Shown here in pieces: positions 1 to 7,739 of a stretch of DNA of 16,802 bases. Under the pieces are notes generated by a model that worked only from the letters and a program-made list of their open reading frames with translations, was not told the origin of the DNA and searched no databases. The stretch spans positions 1 to 16,802 of the forward strand of contig JAIVIG010000280.1 in assembly GCA_020200675.1 (NCBI GenBank), read 5' to 3'. How positions within the stretch are numbered: the first letter of the stretch is position 1; each line of letters opens with the position of its first letter. The stretch comes from Actinomycetota bacterium. Lineage in GTDB: Bacteria; Actinomycetota; Rubrobacteria; Rubrobacterales; Rubrobacteraceae. The position numbers and the translations under genes were made by a program.

Positions 1-117
1 CTTTGAAAGTGAGTTGTCCATGAGCCGATCCTACCACAGCGTTTAGCAGCCTCCGCACAGATCAGTAAAACGTGCCGACCAGAGGAGGTCTTTGTTGGGC
101 GAAAAGGTAGATGTAAG

Positions 118-1734
118 TTGAGCGCCCGTCAGGAGCCCCTCGAAGGGATGCGCGCCGAAGGTAAGAAGAACGCCGTTGGAAACGGCACGGCCTCCAATGG
201 CCGCCTGGAGGCCGATCTCTGGCGGGCAGCCGACGCTCTGCGTGGCAGCATGGACGCCGCTGAGTACAAGCACGTCGTCTTGGGTTTGATCTTCCTCAAG
301 TACATCTCGGACGCCTTCGAGGAGTACCACGCAGAACTCGAAGCCCAGATCTCGCAAGGCGCCGACCCCGAGGATCCCGACGAGTACCGCGCCGAAGGCA
401 TCTTCTGGGTGCCGCCCGAGGCGCGCTGGTCTCGCCTAAAGGCCCAGGCTAGGCAGGCTACCATCGGTACTCTGGTGGACGATGCGATGGCGAGTGTGGA
501 GCGGGACAACCCCACGCTAAACGGTGTGCTGCCCAAAGACTACGGGCGGCCCGCGCTCCCACAGGAAAAGCTTGGCCAGATCATCGACCTCGTCAGCAAC
601 ATATCCGTCGGCGACCGAGAGAGTCGCTCTCAAGACATCCTCGGCGACGTCTACGAGTATTTCCTCGCCCAGTTCGCGAGCGCCGAGGGAAAGAAGGGCG
701 GCGAGTTCTACACGCCGCGCTCCGTCGTAACCCTGCTAGTCGAGATGCTTGAGCCGTACAAGGGACGGGTGTACGACCCCTGCTGCGGCTCCTCGGGGAT
801 GTTCGTGCAGTCGGAGGAATTCGTCAAGGAGCATCGGGGTAGGCTGGACGACATCAGCATCTACGGCCAGGAGTCCAACTACACCACCTGGCGGCTCGCG
901 CGCATGAACCTCGCCATCCGCGGCATAGAGGGCCAGATCTCCCACGGCGACAGCTTCCACAACGACCGCCATCCCGACCTCAAGGCCGACTACGTCCTCG
1001 CCAATCCGCCCTTCAACGTAAGCGACTGGCGCGGCGAGCTGCTGCGCGACGACAAGCGCTGGCAATATGGCACGCCGCCCCCGCGCAACGCCAACTTTGC
1101 CTGGGTGCAGCACATAATCCACCACTTAGCACCTACCGGCCTCGCGGGCTTCGTGCTCGCCAACGGTTCCATGTCCTCCAACACGTCCGGCGAGGGCGAG
1201 ATCCGCAAGAACATCATCGAGGCGGACCTCGTGGACTGCATGGTCGCGCTGCCGGGTCAGCTCTTCTACTCGACCCAGATCCCGGTCTGCCTCTGGTTTC
1301 TGGCCCGTGACAAGAGGAACGGGCGCTTCCGCGACCGCCGCAAACACGTGCTCTTTATAGACGCCCGCAAGCTGGGCGAGATGGAGGACCGCACCCACCG
1401 CCGGCTGACCGACGCCGATATCGGCCGCATCGCCGACACGTACCACGCCTGGCGCGGCGAGGCGGACACGATAGAGCGGGTGGGCGAGTATACGGACGTG
1501 CCCGGTTTCTGCAAGTCGGCGACACTCGAAGAGCTCCGTGCGCACGGCCACGTCCTCACTCCCGGCCGCTACGTTGGCGCCGAGGCGGCCGAAGAGGATG
1601 GCGAGCCGTTCGAGCAGAAGATGCGGCGGCTCACGGCGGCGCTCGAAGGACAGTTCGCCGAATCGGCGAGGCTGGAAGCGGAGATCCGCGCGAACCTGCG
1701 GAGCGTCGGCTACCATGTCGGCGAGGAGGATTGA
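118..1734 (+). CDS. hsdM: Type I restriction-modification DNA methyltransferase (M) subunit
   Basis: This is the modification subunit of a Type I RM system; with HsdS it forms the adenine-N6 methyltransferase, and with HsdR the nuclease. The 538-residue protein has the N-terminal HsdM helical domain (about 30-165, including LWRAADALRG and VVLGLIFLKYISDAF), the GEFYTP segment at 195-200, SAM-binding motif I DPCCGSSGMF at 220-229 and catalytic NPPF at 296-299. Length is normal for the family. The start is uncertain: TTG at 118 sits after a purine-rich AAGGTAG, and ATG at 148 is an alternative that removes ten residues. The end lies three bases before the next start, pointing to an operon with the TA pair and hsdS. 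Family assignment is near certain; recognition sequence cannot be read. Confidence 0.96.
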   Translation: MSARQEPLEGMRAEGKKNAVGNGTASNGRLEADLWRAADALRGSMDAAEYKHVVLGLIFLKYISDAFEEYHAELEAQISQGADPEDPDEYRAEGIFWVPPEARWSRLKAQARQATIGTLVDDAMASVERDNPTLNGVLPKDYGRPALPQEKLGQIIDLVSNISVGDRESRSQDILGDVYEYFLAQFASAEGKKGGEFYTPRSVVTLLVEMLEPYKGRVYDPCCGSSGMFVQSEEFVKEHRGRLDDISIYGQESNYTTWRLARMNLAIRGIEGQISHGDSFHNDRHPDLKADYVLANPPFNVSDWRGELLRDDKRWQYGTPPPRNANFAWVQHIIHHLAPTGLAGFVLANGSMSSNTSGEGEIRKNIIEADLVDCMVALPGQLFYSTQIPVCLWFLARDKRNGRFRDRRKHVLFIDARKLGEMEDRTHRRLTDADIGRIADTYHAWRGEADTIERVGEYTDVPGFCKSATLEELRAHGHVLTPGRYVGAEAAEEDGEPFEQKMRRLTAALEGQFAESARLEAEIRANLRSVGYHVGEED

Positions 1735-1737
1735 GCT

Positions 1738-2034
1738 GTGGCCGAGCTGCGTGACCAACTGGTGAAGGAGAAGCGCGGGGAGATTCTGCGCATCGCGTCC
1801 AAGTATGGCGCGCGCGACGTGCGGGTCTTCGGCTCCGTGGCCCGCGGGGAGGCCGACCGGGAAAGCGATGTGGACTTCCTTGTAGAGCTCGAGGCCGGAA
1901 GGTCTCTCCTGGACCTCGGCGGCCTGCAGATGGAACTCGAATCCCTTCTCGGCTGCCGGGTTGACGTCGTGACCGTGCGCGGCCTCAAAACGCGCATACG
2001 CGAGCGTGTGCTGCGGGAGGCGATGCCGGTCTGA
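1738..2034 (+). CDS. mntA: MNT-domain nucleotidyltransferase antitoxin (MntA-like)
   Basis: A 98-residue minimal nucleotidyltransferase. It carries GS at 32-33, ten residues, then D44-V-D46 (the GSX10DXD signature), with a third acidic residue in CRVDVVTV (D76), so the metal/ATP site looks complete. In characterised MntA/HepT pairs this protein neutralises the HEPN toxin by AMPylating its tyrosine; that role is inferred here from the family and the partner. GTG at 1738 has a strong GAGGAGGA upstream, inside the end of hsdM. The stop overlaps the probable CTG start of the HEPN gene. The unusual point is its place inside an hsdM-hsdS operon. Confidence 0.9.
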   Translation: MAELRDQLVKEKRGEILRIASKYGARDVRVFGSVARGEADRESDVDFLVELEAGRSLLDLGGLQMELESLLGCRVDVVTVRGLKTRIRERVLREAMPV

Positions 2035-2378
2035 GAGATCCCAAAGAGCGCCTGCTGGACATTCTGGCCGCCATCTCCGCCATCGAGCGCTACCGCGACC
2101 GGGACAGAGCGAACTTCGAACGGGACGAGTTGCTGCAGAGTTGGTTCCTTCGCCACCCGCGGATCATCGGCGAGGCGTCCAGGAGTCTCCCCGAAGATGT
2201 GCGCATCCTCGCCCCGGAGATCCCCTGGTCGAGCATCATCGGGATGCGCAACATCCTGGTCCACGGATACTTCGACATCGACACCGACATCGTCTGGGAG
2301 GCGGCGACGCGCGACGTGCCGGCCATCAAGCCCGCGTTGGAACGGCTCCTGAAGACATTGGAAGAACAGAGCCAATGA
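2031..2378 (+). CDS. hepT: HEPN-domain RNase toxin (HepT-like, DUF86)
   Basis: A 115-residue HEPN protein of the DUF86/HepT family. The motif RNILVHGY at 73-80 gives R73-X4-H78-X-Y80, the RX4HXY RNase signature with the tyrosine that MntA-type antitoxins AMPylate. The family N-terminus (RDPKERLLDIL) is readable from codon 2, which places the start at CTG 2031. This codon overlaps the antitoxin stop as CTGA. No ATG, GTG or TTG precedes the conserved N-terminus in frame; the first, TTG at 2130, would remove 33 residues of conserved helix. The stop overlaps the next ATG as ATGA. Function as a translation-blocking or tRNA-targeting RNase is inferred from characterised relatives. Confidence 0.88.
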   Translation: MRDPKERLLDILAAISAIERYRDRDRANFERDELLQSWFLRHPRIIGEASRSLPEDVRILAPEIPWSSIIGMRNILVHGYFDIDTDIVWEAATRDVPAIKPALERLLKTLEEQSQ

Positions 2379-2518
2379 TCCTTTCTAGCCCCGAAGCCTG
2401 GCTAAGGGCGCACCTGCGCGAGCAAAGCGTGCAGGCGCGGACGCTGGGTACTTACCCCCAGCTCCGAACAAGGGAGACCATCGTCGCCGACCTGAAGGAG
2501 CTCGGGTATGGCGAGTGA
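2375..2518 (+). CDS. Small hypothetical protein between HEPN toxin and hsdS, HsdM-tail-like
   Basis: A 47-residue ORF that starts in an ATGA overlap with the HEPN stop and ends eleven bases inside hsdS. Both overlaps suggest it is translated. It is not a family I can name. Its C-terminus, RETIVADLKELGYGE, resembles the last residues of HsdM proteins, including the EAEIRANLRSVGYHVGE end of the HsdM in this window. One reading is a leftover or duplicated hsdM 3' end, left when the TA pair entered between hsdM and hsdS. Another is a coupling ORF that carries the hsdS ribosome-binding site, AAGGAG at 2495-2500. No membrane segment or signal is seen. Confidence 0.55.
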   Translation: MILSSPEAWLRAHLREQSVQARTLGTYPQLRTRETIVADLKELGYGE

Positions 2519-3878
2519 ATCTCTAGTCGGTTCCCTGCCCCCCGATTGGAAGCAGACAACTCTCGGTGAGGCTTGTGATCGTGGGGGTGGCAATATACAA
2601 ACGGGTCCGTTTGGGAGCCAACTTCACGCCTCCGATTATGTGTCTGATGGCATCCCGTCGATCATGGCGCAAAACATCGGTAACAACAGAGTCCTTGAAG
2701 AGGGCATTGCGCGTATCACCGCAGATGATGCTGAGCGGCTTAGCCGTTACCTCGTCCAAACAGGCGACATCGTTTACAGTCGGCGTGGCGATGTAGAGAA
2801 GCGGGCGCTGGTTCGGGAAGAGGAAGATGGTTGGCTCTGCGGGACTGGCTGTCTCCGGGTTCGCTTCGGCGCGCAAGGCGAAGATTCTGCTTATGCTTCG
2901 TACTATCTTGGGCACCCCGGTGTTCGAGCATGGATCGTTCGTCATGCGCAAGGCGCGACAATGCCCAACCTCAACACCTCGATCCTTTCCAGTTTGCCAT
3001 TCGTAGTACCGCCCATCGGAGAACAACGAGCCATAGCCAGCATCCTCGGCACCCTGGACGACAAGATCGAATTGAACCGGCAGATGAACGAGACGCTGGA
3101 GGCGATGGCGCGGGCTATCTTTAAATCGTGGTTCGCGGACTTCGATCCCATCCGCGCTAAGGCCGAGGGCCGAGATCCCAGCCTCCCCAAGCATATAGCC
3201 GACCTCTTCCCCGACCGCTTTGAGGACTCCGAGTTGGGCGAGATTCCGGCGGGGTGGAAGACCAGCACGCTTGGCGAGATAGCGGAAAACCCGCGCAGGA
3301 CTATAAGACCGGCGCAGATAGAAGAGACAACTACTTACATCGGGCTAGAGCATATGCCTCGTCAGAGCATATCCCTGGCTGACTGGGACTCCTCCGAAGG
3401 TTTGGAGAGCAACAAGTATGATTTCAAGCGCGGCGAGATTCTGTTCGGCAAGTTGCGTCCATACTTTCACAAGGTCGGCATCGCACCCGTGGACGGTATC
3501 TGTTCGACAGACATTCTGGTGGTCGCAGCGAAACAGCCAGAGTGGTATGCGTTCCTCTTGGAACACGTGTCTAGTGAGGATTTCGTCAACTACACGACCG
3601 CGACCTCGTCGGGTACGAAGATGCCTCGTACCAACTGGAAGGATATGTCTAGCTTCGACATTGTTACCCCGCCATCCTCACTTGCGAAGGCATTTGACGT
3701 AGTGCTTCAGCCGTTTATGAAACGCATCGTGGAGAATATTCACGAGTCTCGTACTCTCGCTGCTCTCCGCGACGCGCTCCTGCCCAGGCTCATCTCCGGT
3801 GAGCTGCGGGTTGGGGAGGCGGAGGCATTCGTGCGGGGGACGGTGGGGGAGAGCCGGGAGGCGCTCGCGGAGCGTTGA
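2508..3878 (+). CDS. hsdS: Type I restriction-modification specificity (S) subunit
   Basis: The DNA-recognition subunit, 456 residues, with the usual two target-recognition domains. TRD1 covers about 1-165. The central conserved repeat follows (GEQRAIASILGTLDDKIELN at 171-190, continuing through KSWFADFDPIRAKAEG to 221). TRD2 starts at about GEIPAGWKTSTLGEIA (244-259), and the distal repeat is ESRTLAALRDALLPRLISGE at 413-432. ATG 2508 has AAGGAG seven bases upstream, which fixes the start. TRD2 and the distal region are complete, so the protein should be functional. The 3' end is followed after about 20 bases by a promoter for the antitoxin gene. The target sequence cannot be predicted by eye. 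Confidence 0.96.
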   Translation: MASESLVGSLPPDWKQTTLGEACDRGGGNIQTGPFGSQLHASDYVSDGIPSIMAQNIGNNRVLEEGIARITADDAERLSRYLVQTGDIVYSRRGDVEKRALVREEEDGWLCGTGCLRVRFGAQGEDSAYASYYLGHPGVRAWIVRHAQGATMPNLNTSILSSLPFVVPPIGEQRAIASILGTLDDKIELNRQMNETLEAMARAIFKSWFADFDPIRAKAEGRDPSLPKHIADLFPDRFEDSELGEIPAGWKTSTLGEIAENPRRTIRPAQIEETTTYIGLEHMPRQSISLADWDSSEGLESNKYDFKRGEILFGKLRPYFHKVGIAPVDGICSTDILVVAAKQPEWYAFLLEHVSSEDFVNYTTATSSGTKMPRTNWKDMSSFDIVTPPSSLAKAFDVVLQPFMKRIVENIHESRTLAALRDALLPRLISGELRVGEAEAFVRGTVGESREALAER

Positions 3879-3902
3879 TCCGGGGCCCTCACCGAGTATA
3901 AT
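3875..3902 (+). promoter_or_regulatory. Sigma-70-type promoter upstream of the antitoxin and hsdR
   Basis: TTGATC at 3875-3880 and TATAAT at 3897-3902 are separated by 16 bases. The -10 is a perfect consensus match in GC-rich surroundings and sits just after the hsdS stop. It should drive the Phd-type antitoxin gene and possibly hsdR downstream. The call rests on sequence match only. Confidence 0.6.
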
Positions 3903-3904
3903 TT

Positions 3905-3921
3905 CTGTCTAGTCTGGACAG
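3905..3921. promoter_or_regulatory. 17-bp palindrome, probable antitoxin operator
   Basis: CTGTCTAGTCTGGACAG is an odd-length palindrome with one mismatched pair around a central T. It lies right after the -10 box and covers the expected transcription start, ahead of a Phd/YefM-type gene. Antitoxins of this family repress their own operons from such sites, so autoregulation is the likely role; this is inference. Confidence 0.5.
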
Positions 3922-3939
3922 TATTTAAGGAGTATGGGC

Positions 3940-4209
3940 GTGGCGTGGCAGTTGCAGGAGGCGAAGCAGAGGTTCAGCGAGTTGGTGCGGCGGGCGGAGC
4001 GCGAGGGGCCGCAGGTGGTCACCCGGCACGGCGAGGAGGTGGTCGTGGTGGTGCCAGCGGAGGAGTGGCGGCGCATGAGCGAGCGCGAGGGCGGCGAGAA
4101 GAAGATCAAGCCGAAGCCTACGAGGATTGGCTCGGCACCGTCCTACGGTACTACGCCGACCGCATCCTGCCCGTGGACGTCGAAGCCGCCGAGGAGTGGG
4201 GACGCATGA
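3940..4209 (+). CDS. Phd/YefM-type antitoxin with an altered C-terminus
   Basis: The N-terminal half (VAWQLQEAKQRFSELVRRAE, then a GPQVVTRHGEEVVVVVPAEEW segment) is the DNA-binding/dimerisation part of a type II Phd/YefM antitoxin. AAGGAG at 3927-3932 is seven bases from GTG 3940 but only one from the in-frame ATG at 3934, so GTG is preferred (89 residues). After about residue 50 the protein no longer looks like an antitoxin. It reads out of frame through the remains of the partner toxin, so the toxin-binding tail is probably lost. The repressor half may survive and act on the palindrome at 3905-3921. It lies between hsdS and hsdR with its own promoter. Confidence 0.75.
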   Translation: MAWQLQEAKQRFSELVRRAEREGPQVVTRHGEEVVVVVPAEEWRRMSEREGGEKKIKPKPTRIGSAPSYGTTPTASCPWTSKPPRSGDA

Positions 4210-4355
4210 GCGTGCCGGACCCCGTGCCGATAGTGGACGGCCTCATGGCGGCCACGGCGAAGGTGCGCGGCATGACCTTTGTAACCCGCAACACCGCCGA
4301 CGTCGAGCGTACCGGCGTCGCGTTGCTCGACCCCTTCTCCGGCAGCGATCCATGA
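4098..4355 (+). pseudogene. PIN-domain (VapC/FitB-like) toxin, C-terminal remnant
   Basis: In the frame that ends at 4355, the sequence from about 4098 reads as the second half of a PIN toxin: AYEDWLGTVLRYYADRILPV, then VDGLMAATAKVRGMTFVTRN, then TADVERTGVALLDPF. The acidic residue of the VDGLMAATA helix and that of TADV remain. The N-terminal strand with the first catalytic aspartate and the middle acidic residue are absent. No start codon with a ribosome-binding site opens this frame, which runs upstream through the antitoxin out of frame. A deletion that removed the end of the antitoxin and the first half of the toxin explains it. The stop overlaps the hsdR start as ATGA, so the relic may still deliver ribosomes to hsdR. 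Confidence 0.78.
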
Positions 4356-7300
4356 GCCTGATGGACGAGTCTGTGGTGGAAGGCGCCGCCCTCGACTGGC
4401 TCGCGGCCCTCGGCTACGCGGTCATGCACGGCCCAGACCTCGGTCCCGGCGGAATCGTCGCCGAGCGCCGCGACTACGGACAGGTCACGCTCGAAGACCG
4501 CCTGCGCGGCGCGCTCGTCCGGCTCAATCCCACGCTCCCCATCGAAGCCGTCGGGGACGCTCTCCGCAGGCTTACCCGTCCCGAAGGACCGACACTAGAG
4601 ACGCGCAACCGCGCCTTCCACCGGATGCTCGTGGACGGTGTAACGGTCGAGTTCCGCCGTGAAGACGGCTCCATCGGCGGCGCGCAGGCGCGCGTTTTGG
4701 ACTTCGACGACGTGGACAATAACGATTGGCTCGCCGTCAACCAGTTCACCGTGAACGAGAACCGGCACCTCCGGCGGCCGGACGTGGTGCTGTTCGTCAA
4801 CGGCCTCCCGCTCGCCCTCATCGAACTGAAGAACGCAGCCGCCGAGAACGCCACCATCTGGAGCGCCTTTCAGCAGCTCCAGACCTACAAGGCCGAGCTG
4901 CCCACCCTGTTTGCCTTCAACGAGCTGCTCGTCGTCTCCGACGGGATGGAGGCGCGCATCGGCTCGCTCACGGGTGGCCGCGAGTGGTTCAAGCCGTGGC
5001 GGACGATCACCGGAGATACGCTCGCCGACCCCCACCTGCCTGAGCTACAGGTCATGATCGAAGGCGTCTTCTACAGGCGGCGCCTGCTCGACCTGATCGG
5101 CTACTTCATCCTCTTCGAGGATGCGGGCGGCGAGTCTCTCGCAAAGAAGATCGCAGGCTATCACCAGTTCCATGCCGTAAACGTCGCGGTAGGGGAGACG
5201 CTGCGCGCCGCACGCGCCCGGGAAGAGACTGATAGCGTCGCCGAGGAGCGCGAAGGCTACGAGGCTGGACAGCGTCCCGGTGGAGAGCCAGGAGACCGGC
5301 GCGCCGGCGTGGTCTGGCACACGCAGGGCTCCGGCAAGAGCCTCACCATGGCCTTCTACGCCGGGCGTGTGATCCGCGAGCCTCGCATGGCGAACCCCAC
5401 GGTCGTAGTCATCACCGACCGCAACGACCTGGACGAGCAGCTCTTCGGCACCTTCTCGCGTTGCCGGGACCTGCTCCGTCAGCCCCCGGTGCAGGCCGAG
5501 AGCCGGGCGGACCTGCGCGAGAAGCTGACGGTGGACGCCGGCGGCGTGGTCTTTACCACCATCCAGAAGTTCCTGCCCCTGGAGACGGGGGACCAGTACC
5601 CGGTCCTTTCGGAGCGGCGGAACATCGTCGTCATCGCCGACGAGGCCCACCGGGGCCAGTACGATCTCATCGATGGCTTCGCCCGGCACATGCGCGATGC
5701 CCTACCAAACGCCTCGTACATCGGCTTCACCGGCACCCCGCTAGAGCTGACCGACAGGAACACGCGCGCGGTCTTCGGTGACTACATCAGCGTCTACGAC
5801 ATACAGCGGGCCGTCGAGGACGGGGCGACCGTGCCGATCTACTACGAGAGCCGCCTCGCGAAGCTGGAGCTGGACGAGATCGGGAGCACGACCCTCGACG
5901 CCGACTTCGAGGAAGTGACCGAAGGTGAGGACGCCGAGCGCGTACAGAATCTCCAGAGCAAATGGACCCAACTCGAAGCCATCGTCGGCGCCGAGAAGCG
6001 CCTGGACCTCGTCGCGCGGGACATCGTAGAGCACTTCGAGCAGCGTCTCGAAGCTATGGAAGGCAAAGCCATGATCGTTTGCATGAGCCGCCGCATCTGC
6101 GTGGACCTCTACAATAAGATCGTCGAGCTCCGTCCGGATTGGCACGGCGAAGAGGACGACGAGGGGCAGATGAAAGTGGTGATGACCGGCTCGGCGTCGG
6201 ACCCGCAGGACTGGCAACCTCACATCCGCGCGAAGGCCCGCCGCGAGGCGTTAGCCAACCGCTTCCGCGATCCGGACGACCCGTTCGAGATCGTCATCGT
6301 CCGGGACATGTGGCTCACCGGCTTCGACGCCCCCTCCTTGCACACCATGTACCTCGACAAGCCCATGCGCGCGCACGGCCTCATGCAGGCCATCGCCCGC
6401 GTGAACCGCGTCTTCAAGGACAAGCCCGGCGGCCTGGTAGTGGACTACCTCGGCCTCGCCCATGAGCTGAGGCGGGCGCTCGCGACGTACACCGAGAGCG
6501 GTGGCACCGGAACCACCGCGCTGGATCAGGAAGAAGCGGTCGCCGCCATGCTGGAGAAATACGAGGTCTGCCTTGGCCTCTTCCACGGCTTCGACTGGTC
6601 GAAGTGGACGACGGGAACCCGGGCGGAGCGCGTGGGCCTGCTGAAACAGCCTCAGGAGCACATCCTGGCTCAGGAGGACGGCAAGGACCGGCTGCTGAGC
6701 GCCGTGCAGGACCTATCCCGGGCCTTCGCCCTGGCTGTGCCGCACGAAGAGGCGCTTCGCATCCGGGACGACGTGGCCTTCTTCCAGGCGGTGCGAACCG
6801 TGCTGGCAAAGCGCACGCCCGGCGATGCACGCACCAACGAAGAGCTTGACCACGCCGTCCGTCAGATCGTCTCCGAAGCTCTCGCCCCGGATGGCGTGGT
6901 GGACATCTTCGCCGCCGCGGGACTCGAAAAACCGGACATCTCGATTCTCTCCGAGGGCTTCCTGGCCGAGGTGCAGGGGATGCCGCAGCGCAACCTCGCG
7001 GTCGAGCTGCTAAACAAGCTCCTCTCCGGCGAGATCCGCACCCGTCGGCAAAAGAACGTCGTACAGGCTAAATCGTTCGAGAAAATGCTGGAGCAATCTC
7101 TCAGCCGCTACCAGAATCGTGCCATCGAGGCAGCCCAGGTTATCGAAGAGCTCATAGAGCTAGCAAGGGAGATGCGCGAGGCAAACGCCCGCGGTGAGGC
7201 ACTGGGCCTCAATGAGGAAGAGGTCGCCTTCTACGACGCCCTTGAAGCTAACGACAGCGCCGTTCAGGTCCTCGGCGACGACACCCTCCGCGCCATCGCA

Positions 7301-7495
7301 CGCGAACTCGTGACTACTGTCCGCGCCAACGTGACCATCGACTGGACCATGCGCGAGAACGTCCGCGCGCACCTGCGCGTGCTCGTTAAGCGCATCCTCC
7401 GCAAAAACGGCTACCCGCCAGACAAGCAGGAGCAGGCCACTCGAACCGTGCTGGAGCAGGCCGAGGTGCTCTCGCAGGAATGGGTGGTTGTGTGA
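4352..7495 (+). CDS. hsdR: Type I restriction endonuclease (R) subunit
   Basis: The motor/nuclease subunit, 1047 residues, which cleaves unmodified DNA after ATP-driven translocation. The N-terminal PD-(D/E)XK nuclease shows RRPDVVLF (D144) and ALIELKN (E158, K160). SF2 helicase motifs follow: Walker A TQGSGKS at 324-330, DEAH at 430-433, TGTP at 460-463 and, further on, QAIARVNR (motif VI). The C-terminal helical region ends with a basic segment typical of HsdR. All catalytic motifs and length are normal. ATG 4352 overlaps the toxin-relic stop; ATG 4361 is an alternative start. No strong ribosome-binding site precedes either, which fits coupled translation. It is separated from hsdMS by an internal promoter, so its dose may be set separately. 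Confidence 0.96.
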   Translation: MSLMDESVVEGAALDWLAALGYAVMHGPDLGPGGIVAERRDYGQVTLEDRLRGALVRLNPTLPIEAVGDALRRLTRPEGPTLETRNRAFHRMLVDGVTVEFRREDGSIGGAQARVLDFDDVDNNDWLAVNQFTVNENRHLRRPDVVLFVNGLPLALIELKNAAAENATIWSAFQQLQTYKAELPTLFAFNELLVVSDGMEARIGSLTGGREWFKPWRTITGDTLADPHLPELQVMIEGVFYRRRLLDLIGYFILFEDAGGESLAKKIAGYHQFHAVNVAVGETLRAARAREETDSVAEEREGYEAGQRPGGEPGDRRAGVVWHTQGSGKSLTMAFYAGRVIREPRMANPTVVVITDRNDLDEQLFGTFSRCRDLLRQPPVQAESRADLREKLTVDAGGVVFTTIQKFLPLETGDQYPVLSERRNIVVIADEAHRGQYDLIDGFARHMRDALPNASYIGFTGTPLELTDRNTRAVFGDYISVYDIQRAVEDGATVPIYYESRLAKLELDEIGSTTLDADFEEVTEGEDAERVQNLQSKWTQLEAIVGAEKRLDLVARDIVEHFEQRLEAMEGKAMIVCMSRRICVDLYNKIVELRPDWHGEEDDEGQMKVVMTGSASDPQDWQPHIRAKARREALANRFRDPDDPFEIVIVRDMWLTGFDAPSLHTMYLDKPMRAHGLMQAIARVNRVFKDKPGGLVVDYLGLAHELRRALATYTESGGTGTTALDQEEAVAAMLEKYEVCLGLFHGFDWSKWTTGTRAERVGLLKQPQEHILAQEDGKDRLLSAVQDLSRAFALAVPHEEALRIRDDVAFFQAVRTVLAKRTPGDARTNEELDHAVRQIVSEALAPDGVVDIFAAAGLEKPDISILSEGFLAEVQGMPQRNLAVELLNKLLSGEIRTRRQKNVVQAKSFEKMLEQSLSRYQNRAIEAAQVIEELIELAREMREANARGEALGLNEEEVAFYDALEANDSAVQVLGDDTLRAIARELVTTVRANVTIDWTMRENVRAHLRVLVKRILRKNGYPPDKQEQATRTVLEQAEVLSQEWVVV

Positions 7496-7667
7496 GCGAA
7501 GGGTGCTTGCGTCGTTGATTGCAGAGGTCCATCTGCCTCAACTCTGCGCTTTCTTCCTGAGACTCACTAGCGAAGCCATACGGCACTATCTCAGACGTCC
7601 GGGGGCCTCTCCCGGCAGACCTGCTGCACCTCGTCCGGCGGCTGAGGGCGGCCCTGTGTCCGACGCG

Positions 7668-7707
7668 TTGATGGGACTGATCGCGGCTCTGTATTCTATG
7701 TATTACA
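7668..7707 (+). promoter_or_regulatory. Putative promoter of the DUF433/DUF5615 TA pair
   Basis: TTGATG at 7668-7673 and TATTCT at 7692-7697 are 18 bases apart, in an AT-rich patch about 40 bases before the start at 7740. A TGTA...TACA imperfect palindrome (7690-7707) overlaps the -10 and could be an operator. The 7496-7739 gap between hsdR and this pair otherwise shows no gene that I can recognise. Confidence 0.4.
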
Positions 7708-7739
7708 CTGAATGGTGCAGCGAGATCTGGAGGTTGATA

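Noticed and set aside
1..117. Possible promoter before hsdM (TTGAAA at 3-8)
   Set aside because: No convincing -10 hexamer at a suitable distance; the true promoter may lie outside the window.
7496..7739. Possible gene remnant between hsdR and the DUF433 gene, since a frame stays open from 7488 into the antitoxin
   Set aside because: The translation has no family features and a clear ribosome-binding site supports the ATG at 7740.
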